Positions 1 to 12,425 are shown, counted from the stretch's first letter. The stretch: 64,000 bases of DNA from Castor canadensis (GCF_047511655.1 NC_133394.1:54096501-54160500), one strand, 5' to 3'. Numbers and translations are program-made. The notes: generated by a model from the sequence alone, not told the origin.

Positions 1-34
1 ATATTTCATTTTTTATATGTATATTGTGTGTATA

Positions 35-36
<2 letters not shown>

Positions 37-100
<64 letters not shown>

Positions 101-119
101 TATACATATATATATAGTA
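37..119. repeat. (TA)n microsatellite
   Basis: Almost uninterrupted TA dinucleotides followed by imperfect TATAC/TATAG units. The open frame on the minus strand here is only the translation of the repeat and is not a gene. Confidence 0.95.
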
Positions 120-344
120 GGAAATACAAAAAGAAACAAAAGTATCCCAAAATGTAGAGACTGTAATATACTAGCGACAGGTCAAGTGGACAGTAAGTAA
201 GGACATAGAAGATCTGAACAACATAATAAGTAAAGGTCATATGAATATATATATATATTTGAACAATAATAGAGAATATTGCTTTCTTTTCTAGTGCACA
301 TGCATCATATTAAAAGCTTTACCATGTGTTACATCACAAACAAA

Positions 345-1135
345 ACCTCTGTGGTAGACAGAATGACCTATAGAAGATGTCTGTGCTAGATTCCCTAGAA
401 CCTGTTAACATGTTCTATCATATGTCAAAAGGGGCTTGGCATATTTAAGTCAGGCTAAATATCTTAAAATATAGAAATTATTTTAGATTGTGTGGGTATG
501 TCCAGACTAATCACAAAAGTTTTTGGTTTGGTTTTGGTTTTGATTTTTTTTTGGCAGTACTGGAATTTGCACTCAGGGTCTCACGCTGTGCTTGGCAGGC
601 GCTTTACCAATTGAGTCACTCTCTTTTCAGGTGGGCATCTTGAAAGAAGGGCCTGGCGAACTGTTTCCCTAGAGCTGCCTTCTAACCACAATCCTCCTGA
701 TTAGTTAGGATTACAGGTGTGGGCCACGGGCGCCGCCAAGCCACAGGAATTTTTTAAAGAAGAAAACTTTGTCCAGTTGAAGTCAGACGACACTGAGACA
801 GAGTAAGATTCAGAGATTAAAGGCACCACCCTGTACCTGCTGTTGCTGGAAAGAGCCAGGTGGAAAGCATGAGGAGGATTGAGGGCAACTCCAAGAGCAG
901 ACTGAACTTTCATCTACAGCCAGCAACAAAAGGAGGATCTCAGACCTACAATCACATAGAACTGAACTCTTCCCACAGCCTAAAAGAATCAGATTCTGCT
1001 CCAGAGTGGCCAGACAAAAAGCCCAGACCATCTGACATCTTAATTGTAGCTTTGTGGGACCTTGGGCAGAAAAACTGTATAAGTCGATCTGGACTTCTCA
1101 CTACAGAACTATCATACAATAAATTTATCTAACTT
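345..1135 (+). mobile_element. MLT1-type (MaLR/ERVL) LTR, split by a SINE
   Basis: The left part (about 345-515) and right part (about 760-1135) read like the two halves of an MLT1-class LTR. The left has the 'gtggtagacagaatgacc' start and 'aacctgttaacatgtt' block. The right has the 'gcatgaggaggattgagggc' block, 'cagattctgctccagagtgg', and ends at an AATAAA-type signal near 1119. A minus-strand SINE interrupts it. MaLR LTRs are old and non-coding, so the 90-codon frame at 860-1132 is not a gene. The assignment is from memory of the consensus. Confidence 0.65.
515..745 (-). mobile_element. B1-ID dimeric SINE, antisense
   Basis: Read on the + strand it runs poly-T, then 'ggcagtactggaatttgcac' (complement of the ID-like right half), then 'attacaggtgtgggccac' (complement of the B1 left half). 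The insertion lies inside the MLT1-type LTR and is therefore younger than it. Confidence 0.75.
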
Positions 1136-4100
1136 GAAGATGCTAACTTCATGGTAATTTGTTAAAACAATAGAAAGATAACACAATTCCAAAGAGCAAA
1201 AACAATTTAAACAACCATTTCTGATCACAAGATGCAGTAAGATTATTAATTAAAAAATTAAGCTTGGGATCACTAGGCAAACATAACCTAAATTGCAAAA
1301 TTTCCAAAAAAAAGATTAAAATAAAAATGTACATATTTGAATCCTTAAAGCATGAAAATGAAAATTTATAGTCTTAAATACCAATGTTGATAAATTTGAA
1401 AGTTAAATATCTACTTTAGCAAGGTAAGAAAAGCACATAAAATAAGCCAAATGAACAAAAGAATGTGACACATAAATCTAGTTCTCTGAAAAAAATTAAA
1501 ACAGAAATTAATCATTAGTTTTAAGTAAACACATTAAAAATGAAAGGGGGAAATCACTGGAAAAGGCAATTTATAAATTTCATAGAGTGTATACTTTGCA
1601 AACTCTAAGTACATTTCACAAACTATTAAAGTAGACAATTTTCTACTTCTAGGAAAATAGAATGAATGTATAAAAATAATGCTTATAGAGAAAGTTTAGA
1701 AAACAATTTCCATAGAATACATAAAGAAAATTATCCAAAGGCTTTCTCCTCCCCTTATGCTTGTTTTTGAAGGTTTTTTATTTCTCTTTCGATTTTGAAA
1801 GATAATTTTTGCATATAAAATTTAGATTGGCAGTACTTTTTTCTTTTAGGAATTGAAATACACCATTCCATGCTTTCCTGGTCTTTAGAGAAGATTATGT
1901 TGAGAAATCTGCTGTTATTCTGACAGCTTTGCCCTTACAAATAACTTGGTACTTCTCCCTTGCAGATTTAATATTCTTTCTTTATTCTTTACTCTTTGCA
2001 GTTTAACTGTTTGACATTGACAGGTTCTTTTCTGGTCACACCTATTTGTGCTCCAAAATGCCTCCTGTCTGTACCTGTATATACATATCTTTTCTAAGAT
2101 TTGGGAAATATTTTGCACTCTTTCACTGAATAAATTTTCTATTCTTTTCTTCTATACCTCTTTTCCTTCCTCTAGACCTATTATTCTTAAATTTGGTCTC
2201 TTAATTGTGTTCCAAATGTTTCATATGTTTGGCTCATAATTTTTTATTTATTACTATCTGAATACCTAATCTAGCTCCCTATAGTAAAGTATACATGACG
2301 GGGAGGTTGCTGCAGAAATCAAGCAATCTGTCTGCCTCAGGTATAGGGCTCACAGACCCCACCCATGAAGTAATCTACAAGCCACGGGTCTTGCTCCTTG
2401 CCACAGAGGGCAGGGCCACCAACAACTATATCCTCAAAGCCTGTGCTTATCACTACCCAAATTAATCAGTAGATCTGCATCAGACCCTGTCTTTCTCTAT
2501 GACTGTCTCTCATCTTATGACTGTCTCCCACCCAGACACTGTGGCAGGGCATCTCCAAGGACACAAAATTGCAATTGTTCTGTGGTTTCTGATCTTTAGA
2601 TTAGTTTATCCTCAAACAGTAGGCCACTTCTTAAGTTAGATCTTGTTATAAAGCAGGGTAGATAGATAAGGCAACAGGACAATTACAAACAAGTATTAAA
2701 AGAGCCAGACTCAGAAATTAGAACTAGGAACTAACAGAGCAGCTATCTCCCTTCCCATGACCTCCTTTTAGATGTTAAGCTTCAAGAATGTGGAGACATA
2801 AAGGAGCAATCTGCATCTGTCTTCTCCTGTAAGATGTTAAGAGGTTACAAAGCTCCTTGAATGAGTAGAGAGACAGAAAATTGGAGATATGTCTGGCAAC
2901 TGGAAGAAACTTACCTTTTGTTCCTGTGTTTTGGGTAGGCCTAGACCACATCTCTGTGTTTTAGGATAATAAACAACACCCATCTTGGTCTCTCAGAGCC
3001 ATTGTCTCTAATGACTCTGAGTTACTAGATGACATTACCATGTGTATTTCCTCAGTTCAGACAAAATAAAACTCATGAACAAGCTGCCATTCTGGAGTCT
3101 GTATCTCACCCCTGAACTTGAAGCAAGAGGTGCTTTCTGCCTCCTTTTTTTCCTGTTATACTAGCACAGATCCTTGCTAAAACTTCTACCTTGTGAAACT
3201 CCTTGAAGTTCTTTTCAGTGTGGATCTCAAGTTCCTGTGATTTTGCATGGAAACTGGGAAGCTGAGGAAACCCATTCATTCCTCATCCAGTAACAGTTAT
3301 AGTAGTCTGAGATTTGGTTGGTGGTACAATGGATTTTTTGTTCAAAGGTAGCCTGCCATGCAGGTGGATTCACTTTCAGACCAAAACTTTGCCCTAGGTT
3401 TCAGGCTTACAAGAGCCATGGGCTTCTTTTGCAGCTAGCATTGTCAAACTTTTATCATGGGAGTCACCTATATGCTCTGGGCTTACCTTGAGGTTATGGC
3501 ATCTGGTTCTCATCCCCTGGGGAGTCAGGGTTGGAGTTGCAGTCTACTTCCTACTTTGCTGTGTGTTGCCTTTCTGTTTCTTTGTGCTTTTTAGCTTTTC
3601 TAACACCTCTTTATTGATTCTTTTGCTCTTTTTTTCTCTCCTCAAAATATTCTTTCTCTTATTTTCCCAACTTTTCTCAGAATCACACAGAGAAAACTTC
3701 CAATCTTACCTTGGAGTCCTTCATTTTATTTGCTCATGTGGTTTTTAAGGGAGAACTTTACAAAATCCTTAAAGAATAGATGATCCAAGTCAAACTTTTC
3801 AAGAAAAAATAAGTAGAAGGTAATATTATTTTTTAAGGAATGTTTAATTCTGACACATAAACCTAGTAAAAATCTGGTAAAACTTTTTTCATAAACATTC
3901 ATGAGAAGTCCTGAAATATAATGTTGGCAAAGAGAAGGCACTAATACATTAAACAATCACTAATTAGTAGGTTTTATTTCATTACTGCAAGAATTTTTCA
4001 ATATTCAGATAATCCATACAGCATTAGATTAAAAGAAAAATGATGATTATCCCATAAGTACTGAAAAGATATTCAGCTAATTAATAACTGAGAGTTAATG

Positions 4101-6659
4101 GATAACACTAGATTCTCACTTTAGTGCAGGGAGGGGGGAAACTAGATGCATCCTTCTTATAATTGGGAACAACACACTATCTCCCTACTTTAAAAAATTT
4201 TATAATTTGATATGGACACACTTGAAATGCATGTATTTCTTTTTTTAGCTAATGGGATTTAATGGACAGGAATCCTACCCTGCAGACTTAAGAAAATGTC
4301 ATGAACACGTTTCAGTATATCCATTTATTTATTCATCGAATACATATTTTTCCCAAGAGGACACATGCTTTATTTTTATTATTAGGAATAAAAGAGACAA
4401 TCTAACTGTGGATGGCAGAGCCTTTTTGCCTTCATATGAAAGAACAGGAACCTAAATTTTCCTAAGTTAGAAATTCGCAGGCTTGGTGACCATTAAAATC
4501 ATCATACAACCAATGACAAGGTTCCATCTACAAAGACTCTGACTTGATTAAAAGGTGATCCAGGTAATTCCAATAAGTAGCTGTAGCTTGCAGATGTTCA
4601 CAAAATAGTAAATGGGAAAAAGAATCTTGAGTGTGGATTGACCTGTGCTATTGGAAACAAACTGCCAATACAAGCAAGTACCAAACCATTATGTTCCAAA
4701 ATGAAAAACAGATATGAACATATGAAATATAGGTCACTGGAATAAGAGACAAGGTCAAAAAATAGATACAAGTTGACATGAAAATTTAATGCTTTATAAA
4801 GATGAGCTTTTTAATAGTGAGTTTTGGATGAGTGATAGGTTTTTTTTTTTTGAAAATAAAAAAAGTTATGTCTATATTTTCATTCCACACTTTAGATTAA
4901 ATCTCAAATTGATCAGATCTCTCGATGTTAAAAATGAAATGGTACGGGTACCAGAATAACAAATGGGTGAATTTCTTTTATTTTTTTGTAACTGAAGAAT
5001 GCCTTTCTAAATGTGACTCAAAGTTATGATCATATAATAAAAATTGTTCCATGCACTATTTACCCTAGTTTGCCTTAATTATATTTATTTTCAATGTGAG
5101 CCATGTTATAGAAATAACAAGAAGCAATGAACTCTTTTTCTTCTGCTTTTTCCCTACAAATTCCAAATACTTAGCTTTATTAGATATTATCTATTTTTAA
5201 AGAATTTAAATGTCAACCATTTAGAACATCTGAATTTAAATGTCAGCCAGTTATAATCTGTAAATTATAACAAGAATCATTACATACTGAAACTTTTTAC
5301 TTTTGCAAAGAATAATGCTATTTTGTTTCTTTAGTGTACCATGACACTCTAACTTAAATGAATACAATCCCCAAAGAAACAAGGTTGCAAAAAGTCTTTT
5401 ATTCTTTTACTTTAATACTTCAATTTAGCATACTTTTAACATTAAAAAATTGCACAAATTTTATATGCATACCAAGAAACACAGTCTAAAACACATCTCT
5501 AATGCAATTGTCTATTTATTTTCAATGGATAGGAAAAAAGCATTTTTCCTAGTATAGACAATATAGACAATTCTACAATGTTGTGACAATAATTTAGAGT
5601 ATTATGTTATCTTCAAAATATTTTTAGTTCTTAGGTATAAGTAAAGCTCATATGCTACTTATGCTCCACTGAACTGAATATTCTGTCATTATTTCTCAGA
5701 AAAATATTAATTTAGAAGTTTTCCGCCATTGTAACCTCCAGTGCCATTTCAAGGTCTGTTGTTATCACACAGCTGCTTAAAATTTAGAATAAGCGTTAAG
5801 AATGTGGTAATAGAACAGAATCTCAAATTGCTTTTAAGACAGTTTAAGAATGACTGCAGCATTAAATTTCTACCAACAATTGTTGTTCTATCCCAAAATA
5901 TGACGGAATTAGGAGAAAGAAGTCAGATAAACCAAAAGGTGTCTGAAAAGAGCAGAAAGTAATTTTCTTCAGATTAGATGGATCAAAACAGGTATAGCCA
6001 AGAGAACACTATTATATCTTTATCATGAAGTCAATGTAGAGTTAACCTTTATGGCCTTAAGAGCTGCATCTTACAAAACAATTTGCTTGTTCTGATATAG
6101 GAAAGACATGTCTTATTTGCTTATTTGTTATTGATAGTGTGCACTGGTCAGAGAGACAGCTGATTCCAACAAGCCATTTTAACATGTTTTGGCAAATTTT
6201 TTACTAACAAAAAAAACTCCAAGTAGATAATAGAAGGAAGTGAGAAATGCTTGTGGGTAAGAACTCACCACAGGTGCTCTCTAAAATCTAATTAAGGATG
6301 CTACACCTGCCTTCAGTTGGAGTGACAAAGAAGTGTGTGAGATCATGCATTTGAACAGAGGGAAAAGGACTTTCCTAAACTGCTGGACCAAAAGTTTAAC
6401 ACCTCACCTCTTGAACCTTAACATGTCAATACTTACAGGGTTCAAAGCTTTTACACTATTATTTGCAAGTAAATGCTGAAATTTTTGTTGAGTCATTCAG
6501 GAATTCTTCAAGGTCAATAGAGCATGGAAGCTTAGAAAACACTGAAGATGTTGGAAGATTCTCCACTTTCTATATATTCTTTACTGTCCTCAAGCTCATG
6601 AAATTAGTCAAAATTATCTCCCCAAATTAGAAATTCCAATTTCATGTGTAAAATAGCTT
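1136..6659. other. AT-rich intergenic DNA, no gene seen
   Basis: No exon-like or conserved coding signal is visible. About 1740-2240 resembles the 5' part of an old LINE-like element ('gagaaatctgctgttattct', then pyrimidine-rich text). About 2300-3180 could be a solo LTR (AATAAA near 3066), but I could not find matching ends or a target duplication. The remainder looks unique and AT-rich. Confidence 0.5.
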
Positions 6660-6663
6660 AAAC

Positions 6664-7104
6664 TGTTGTGGCAATATAGTCAGAGGAGAAACCAAGCAAC
6701 ACTCGGAGGAGTGGAGAACTCAGATTTTAATTTTTACGCTAGCGGGCCCAGACGTGTACCAGTGTCTGAGCCCCGAACAAAGGATTCACAGGATATTTAA
6801 AAGGCAGTGCAGGGTATCAGGTTACAAGGAATGTGCTCTCCCATAAAGTAGGGCTAGTAGTGGGTTAGAGACCTAAGGTTTAGATAAGAGCAGCGGAGGG
6901 GGCCTGCTTTGGAAAGTTTATTTACAAGTGGAGACAAAGGAAGGCAGGAATGGGTGCTTATCTCTGCATGGTGCCTTTCATCTTGGTCCCAAACTTTTGC
7001 ATGGCTCTAATGGGCAACTCCTTACAGCTCTGTCCAAGGTTACAGCTTTTAATTGACAGTTTACCATGTTTTACAACCCTGTTTCAAGGCTATCTTCCTC
7101 TTCA
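6664..7104 (-). repeat. 3' LTR of provirus A
   Basis: It begins TGTTGTGGCAATATAG and ends CTTCCTCTTCA on the + strand. It is nearly identical to 12446-12886; the five differences I count are all G/A transitions. An AATAAA signal on the minus strand lies at 6917-6922 and would mark the end of R. Confidence 0.93.
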
Positions 7105-7255
7105 TTCCCCCCTTTTGATGCTTTTTCCACTTGTGGACAAGCATCAACACTAGACTTTAGAAATCTTATAAGGTTTTTTTTTTGTCCCAAAGACCTATAT
7201 TGTGTTACCAGGAGCTGTAACTTTATCACCTCCAATTGCGAGCTAATGAAGTTAG

Positions 7256-7525
7256 TTATGGCGTTAAGACGGCACCTACAAACACAAGTGTCAACAGAAG
7301 CATAAGGAGAGGCCAGGTAATGGAATGAGCCGGATCTCTGACCATTTCTATCTGCTTTACATAAACAACACTCTGTGTTTGAGAAAAGTCAAAGCCCTTC
7401 TTCTTGGCAGTGAGTAAATCCAACCTACTCTCATTTTGGAGGATCACTGATGCTAGAGAGTTTAGCTGGTCCTGCATGGTCACTATAGAACTAGCCACTT
7501 GTTCTATGTCCTTTGTTAGGTCCAC
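7256..7525 (-). pseudogene. env transmembrane subunit remnant, provirus A
   Basis: An 89-codon frame shows a heptad-repeat stretch, then LQNESRLDLLTAKK, which corresponds to the conserved loop of gammaretroviral-type transmembrane Env, and near its end a hydrophobic anchor (WPLLMLLLTLVFVGAVL). The loop cysteines expected next (CX6CC) are not in this frame. A Cys-Cys pair appears only in a neighbouring frame, so the copy is frameshifted just after the loop. The frame is closed at its 3' end before the 3' LTR. Role in the intact family: membrane fusion; this copy is broken. Confidence 0.8.
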
Positions 7526-8651
7526 AGATAATTAATTATAGTAGGCAACTGATGAGGCAGTCCCTCCTATGCCTGTTCCTTTCCCAGTCATTATCCCCAG
7601 TCCGATTAATAAAGGTACGAATCGGGTAGCTCTCTTCGACCGCACATGAGCCATTAAAGGTGGGGGTGTCTGATTGTTAGGCACTATGTTTATCTGGGGT
7701 GAGGAATGCTAATGTGCAAATGCCCTTCCAGTCAGCTGGCAAGTACTGGTAAGCAAGAGTCCCTCAGACAAGGAAGAATCCCAGGCTGGTGCACCATAGC
7801 CTGTCAAATGTACATCGAATGGCGGTAGCTGTACAGTTGAGATTCCAAGTTAAGGTTTCCTGTCCTAGAAGGAAGCCTTAACGGGGGTCATGGTGGTGGC
7901 AGATCAATGTCTTTTATTGGCCCAGGTCCACCTAGGTAATCACCTCTGGGTGGCCTCTCTAGATCTGTGGCTCTCCCTTTAGTAGTAAACTGATATGGGA
8001 GTGGGGTAGAAGGGTAGGGTGGCAAAAGGAGGTTTATTTCCTCCATTGTTTTATGACTTTAAGGTGTCCCTGTCTTTCTCCCAGCAATCCATATGCCCTA
8101 TAATGTCTTTGTTTTTTTGTAACCCAGTTAGGCTATCAGCTTTCTTTATAGTAAATCATCCCTCTCCTGGTGCATTCAGAGATTGATATGCTGCACACGG
8201 GTGACAGATACTGATAAAAGGTGAAGGCATACCTCAGTTTTCCCTGGAAGGAAGGCGGCCTTATGCAGGCCGAGCAGTCATCCCAGCCTCCCAATTGGAC
8301 AACCTCAAAATGTAGCAGAGTCAGAAGGCAATAACACATCAGAGACCTCATGCCTGAGACTGGAGTCTGGGCTACAGACGACACCAAACAGCAGTAAGGC
8401 TTCCTACTATGAGGAGGTAACAGAAGGCCAGCAGTAATCTCTGGCTTACATTTCAATCTTGGGGAGCAGTGACAGCCAGTCCTCGTGTAAACAGATTGCA
8501 CAATGCTAATCAGCAGGATAAGGTATGGGTGACAGAGAAGAGGATACATCTGTGTCCTGGTGAATGAATCCTCAGGCTTCTGCCATGCGTTGACCAACCA
8601 GCTTCCGGGATATGGCTGGGGCAGGGCTGGAGATCTCAACAGTGATGGCAT
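7526..8651 (-). pseudogene. Probable env surface subunit remnant, provirus A
   Basis: It sits between the integrase tail and the transmembrane subunit, where env surface subunit belongs. The largest piece is a 171-codon frame (8136-8651) with a hydrophobic, signal-peptide-like stretch (YPLLCHPYLILLISIVQSV) followed by a cysteine-rich segment. Below 8136 the frame is broken by stops. The identity rests mainly on position and the signal-like segment; I do not recognise a specific family. Confidence 0.5.
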
Positions 8652-8699
8652 GCTGTTGTGAAGTTCTCTGGAACCTTAATCTGAGGGGTATTAGTTGAA

Positions 8700-8877
8700 T
8701 CATGGAGAGCCTGTCAGACATTGGGCTCTGCAGGGGCAGCTGTCCTTTTATCCAGGAGCGATGAGTCCCGGGAGTGACTCCTGTAACTTCAACAGTCCTA
8801 AGAGCTGCCAACATTACTAGATGGGGACCCATACAACTGGGTTGGAGTAGTTTCTTTTTAATTTTTTTATATATCAT
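8700..8877 (-). pseudogene. Integrase C-terminal tail, provirus A
   Basis: Residues 10-45 of a 101-codon frame (8572-8877) follow the pattern of the gammaretroviral integrase C-terminal domain: a 'GPHLVML' strand, an 'RTVEVTGVTP' strand, then 'THRSWIK', matching the family's GP-x-x-V-L ... V-K-V-x-G ... W-I-H-x-S-x-V-K layout. Upstream of about 8870 the similarity stops abruptly in AT-rich text, so the rest of pol is missing. The frame overlaps the start of the env region, as is usual in this class. Confidence 0.6.
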
Positions 8878-9238
8878 ATCTCTCCTTTTTTTTTTTTTAA
8901 CTGAGTAGAATTACCTTGGCAACAATATACTGTCAGTATATATGTCCAAGAAAACTTTTTTTTTAAAGTTAAAAACACCATCTTTAAGTATTAAAGGACA
9001 TGTTTAGATCCAGTAAAAATAGTTATTTTGTCTCTATTTAAGTAGAAGACCCTGTCTAAAAATGTGAGTTTGTGTCTGGAAAAGCTTTAATGTCAGATAG
9101 CCACACATGCATAAGAACCATTTCTTTAATCCTCTTGGCCTTGGTTATCTTTGAGAGGTCTGGCACCAATGACTCCATTGGAACTTTGATGGCATTCCCC
9201 CCTTTGTCTCCAAATTGTTAGTCTCCGAACAGTCTCTT

Positions 9239-9348
9239 CTGAAGATCTGTCTTCCATCCAAGTACTAACCAGGCCTGACCCTGTTTAGCTTCCAAGATCA
9301 GACAAGATCGGGTGCATTCAGGGTGGTATGGCTGCAGACTGAAGATCT
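9239..9348. repeat. 10-bp direct repeats flanking the 5S insert
   Basis: CTGAAGATCT occurs at 9239-9248 and again at 9339-9348, directly abutting the 5S-like segment (one base is shared with 5S nt 1). This is the expected footprint of an L1-type retroposition. Confidence 0.85.
9249..9339 (-). pseudogene. 5S rRNA-derived pseudogene, 3'-truncated and tailless
   Basis: Read on the minus strand from 9339, it matches vertebrate 5S rRNA nucleotides 1-91 without an indel: 'GCCATACCACCCTGAA', then 'GGAAGCTAA', then 'CCTGGTTAGTACTTGGATGG'. I count nine differences, all transitions, six at CpG sites. The last 30 nt of 5S and any A-tail are missing. It is bounded by the direct repeat CTGAAGATCT (9239-9248 and 9339-9348), which looks like a target-site duplication. 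It is not a functional 5S gene, since part of box C and the terminator are gone. Confidence 0.9.
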
Positions 9349-10030
9349 TTCTTGATTGGCTGCTTTTTCCTGGATTCTGTTTGTTTGGTTTCAGTCCCAC
9401 GTTGGGAGGGAATAATGAGCAGATCAGGTGGGAGTCAGTGCCAACTAGACCCTTTTGGCCAAATTTAAGCAACAAAGAGGCTTAGAAGGAACAGCTCTTA
9501 GGCAGTGCACTTTTAGACAAGGACAATACAAAACAAAATCTAACAAAAGCAGATGTCTACGTAGTTACCTTGGTTGACACATAGGCACTCATTAGTCATT
9601 TTTATGGACTTGATTATAAATGTCCCAGGAGGATCAGAACTGAAATGACAAAAACTTAAAAGAGCCATGGTTAAAATTTTGATGGACAATTTAGCAACCA
9701 ACAGAACAGTACATCAGTACCACTAGCTTTTTGTTACCATGTTTATCTAAATTTTGTATTGTAGAAGACTTGATATACTTGAAAATACAAATATACTTAA
9801 TACACAGGAACCAGCAACAGCATCACAACTCTATAGAGGTTAATACACATATTAATTTAGTTGTTGCTCTTGAAGTAAAACTTTAGATTTTTATCAGTTG
9901 TAGGGGGAAAGAACAGTTTTAGCAAACCCAAACAGCCCAGTCACAAACTAGCATAGGGTATAAACTGTATTAGAATCATCTAAGACAACAGTTGTTTAAC
10001 CATGAGGTCATCTAGAAAGTTTTACATAAC

Positions 10031-10540
10031 TGTTAGAAAATAAGAGGCATGGAATAGGCACAGAGACAGCTGAAACACTGGTACAGGGTTTATTATTTAG
10101 GCAGGAGCCTTGTGGAGGGGGACCCCAGCAAGACAGCAAGAGCCCATTGCCATATACAGGCTTGGGCTAGACATAGGGGGCTAGTGGAAAAGTACCAGGA
10201 AAGTCACTGTCTGCCCAGCTGTCCCTGGCATATATCCAGGATGACAAAGGTGAGCCAGCTGCAAGGAGGGGGGGTCTAGTCCTAACATGGCTGTCTTCAT
10301 TGTTAACCCCAACATAAACCAACTCTTAAATGAACATGACTCAGTTACCTTAGTAGTTAAAACCCTGACAAAAATCACCAGAGAACACAGGTAAATATTT
10401 ATGGGGACTAAGTGTGAAGTTAGGAAACATAGTGGCCAAGAACCATGGCTCAGATGTTGATAAGAAATCATATCCCAGATTGTTGACATTAACAGATGGC
10501 TCTTGACATATAGCAGAATCCCATTACCTGCAGTCAATGG
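10031..10540 (-). mobile_element. Possible second LTR fragment nested in provirus A
   Basis: The minus strand reads like the end of an LTR: AATAAT-AATAAACC near 10090, a short U5-like stretch, and an end in TTTTCTAACA at 10031. I could not find a matching TG end or a target duplication on the right, so the extent is approximate and this may be a fragment. The 118-codon minus frame here resembles nothing I know. Confidence 0.4.
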
Positions 10541-11931
10541 AACCCCCCCTAAAATAACAGCCCCAATCTGGTCATCTCAGGGAAAAATTTCCTCCATCTG
10601 CCATGTGGAAGGAGTAGGACTAACATCTCCACTCTGTTATGTCTAATAAAAACTGGAGATCTTGACTTCCAGTGTAGTGCTCCTCTTGGAGTTTTTACTT
10701 ATTTATTTATTTATTTTTATCCTATCTGGAAGGTGCACTTTGGCTTTACATAAGTAAATCTGTCTTAACCCTCATATCAGTGCAGCAGTACTCCCTGTGT
10801 TCAGCTGCCTCTTGTCTCTCTGTGTTTTAATAAACTCTTGTTATCTTGACAAATTTATGGATTAACTTGGAGTATCAAAAATTTTTGAGTTATCTTGACA
10901 AAACAAAACAATTATAAGACAATTTTTGTAAATGTTATCTAGACCAATATAATATTTTTAAGGTAGCCTTGTTGTTATGAGCTTAGAGAATTAAATTTTA
11001 GTTTAACATCAGTACATTAAACTTTGAAGTTATAAAACCTTTAATGTAACTGGATTTTAGTTAACTTTAACTAGTTATATACCATCTATAAGCTGTATCA
11101 TTTTATGACAATTTACTCTGTATCTTTGTGACAATTTATTTTGTATCCTCTGGGGAGCTGGTCTTTATCCTCTTTTTTATCTAAAAGTATTTTTTTAACC
11201 CTTTATTTATTTTGAAAAAGACCATATCCTTAATACCTTTTATATATTTTGTTACTTGTTGAAAATAACTCATAAAATCTTTTAACTTAGAGCCTTATAT
11301 TTGCATGAAAAAAAAAAACAAGAAAGAAAGCAACTCTGAAATTATTTTTTTGTATAAAAGCAATTTATAGAAAACTCATTTGTTAACAGACCCATATATT
11401 ATAAGAGAGAATTAAATCCCAGATTTTATTTATGACAGAATGAAACAAGCTAAGGTCATTTTAACTACCTAAATTCCAAGACTTTGTTGCAGACTGTAGC
11501 CTCTTTTTTTTCCTTCCTAGCTAAGCCAGATTGTTAACCCCTGAGTGTCTGCATCCTAGTGAGGCCTGACTGAAATAAGTTTGAAAGCTTGTTTTTTTTG
11601 TTGTTGTTGTTGTTTAAGGTAGCAGTAGAACAGAGTAATAACTTTTACGTTTACTCTACAATAAGAATCATCCTTAAGGTGTTTACATATTTAAATGTAA
11701 AAGTCTAAGCAGTTTATAACAAAGATCTTTAAAACAAATATCCTGCTTTTTTTCCTTGAATATCATATTAACCTTATAGTATCAATTTAAGAGCCATTTT
11801 TAAGATGTTTACATGCACACACAAAAAGTTTTATAAATTAAGCATGCCAGAAAAACTGTCAATTTAAGCGCGCATAAAATGAGCTGGAATTCCAGGAGCA
11901 AATTAAATTTTGCCCGTGCTTTAAACAAATT

Positions 11932-11934
<3 letters not shown>

Positions 11935-11986
<52 letters not shown>

Positions 11987-11988
11987 TC
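11935..11988. repeat. (CA)n microsatellite
   Basis: A run of about 25 CA units with one interruption, inside provirus A. The plus-strand Thr-His repeat frame is an artefact of it. Confidence 0.95.
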
Positions 11989-12036
11989 ACACCAAAGTTA
12001 TAACACCTTCCTTCCCCCACTCTGGGAGAAGCGCCT

Positions 12037-12194
12037 GACCTGTGGAACTCCTCTTGGAGGTTCCTGGGAGTGGATTAAGCTCCCCTTCCATCCAGTAGGA
12101 CGGGACCTGACTGCAGACCTGTGGAACTCCTCTTGGAGGTTCCTGGGAGTGGATCAAGCTCCCCTTCCATCCAGTGGGATGGGACCTGACTTAG
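12037..12194. repeat. 79-bp tandem duplication in the provirus A leader
   Basis: The block starting GACCTGTGGAACTCCTCTTG occurs at 12037 and again at 12116 (period 79), with only a few base differences. It lies between the primer-binding site and the AT-rich filler, where gammaretroviruses and VL30 elements keep packaging or leader sequences. Function is unknown. Confidence 0.9.
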
Positions 12195-12425
12195 GACTGA
12201 TTTCCTGGGGGTGGTGCTTACCAAGTCCGGACAAGACTGCCAGATGAGTTGGTCCACTTCTTGGAGTCCAAGCCGGGTCAAGACTGCTCAGAGAGTTGGG
12301 GCACCAGGGTGAAGGAGAACCCGGAATACCATCGGGTGGCGCGCCACCTCATTCAGTCCTGTGTCCCTCCCTACTCCAATGCAGCCCAGCCGCCGGCTGG
12401 TGGCACAAGGGGCCAGTCGGTTGGA

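Larger units (their letters stand above)
8878..12000. other. AT-rich filler in place of gag-pol of provirus A
   Basis: About 3.1 kb between the integrase stub and the leader. I find no gag zinc knuckle, protease, reverse transcriptase or RNase H motif in any frame. It includes the 5S-derived insert, a probable second LTR fragment (10031-10540) and a CA microsatellite. Base composition is much more AT-rich than the env and leader parts. Whether this is captured host DNA, a non-autonomous ERV body or nested elements cannot be decided by eye. Confidence 0.6.

Noticed and set aside
37-240. 67-codon minus-strand frame
   Set aside because: It is translation of the TA microsatellite.
2300-3180. Solo LTR
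   Set aside because: AATAAA and overall texture fit, but no paired TG/CA ends or target duplication were found, so it is mentioned only as a possibility.
9218-9475. 85-codon minus-strand frame
   Set aside because: It translates the 5S-derived pseudogene and flanking provirus.
11879-12247. 122-codon plus-strand frame
   Set aside because: It runs through the CA microsatellite and the tandem leader repeat on the strand opposite to the provirus.
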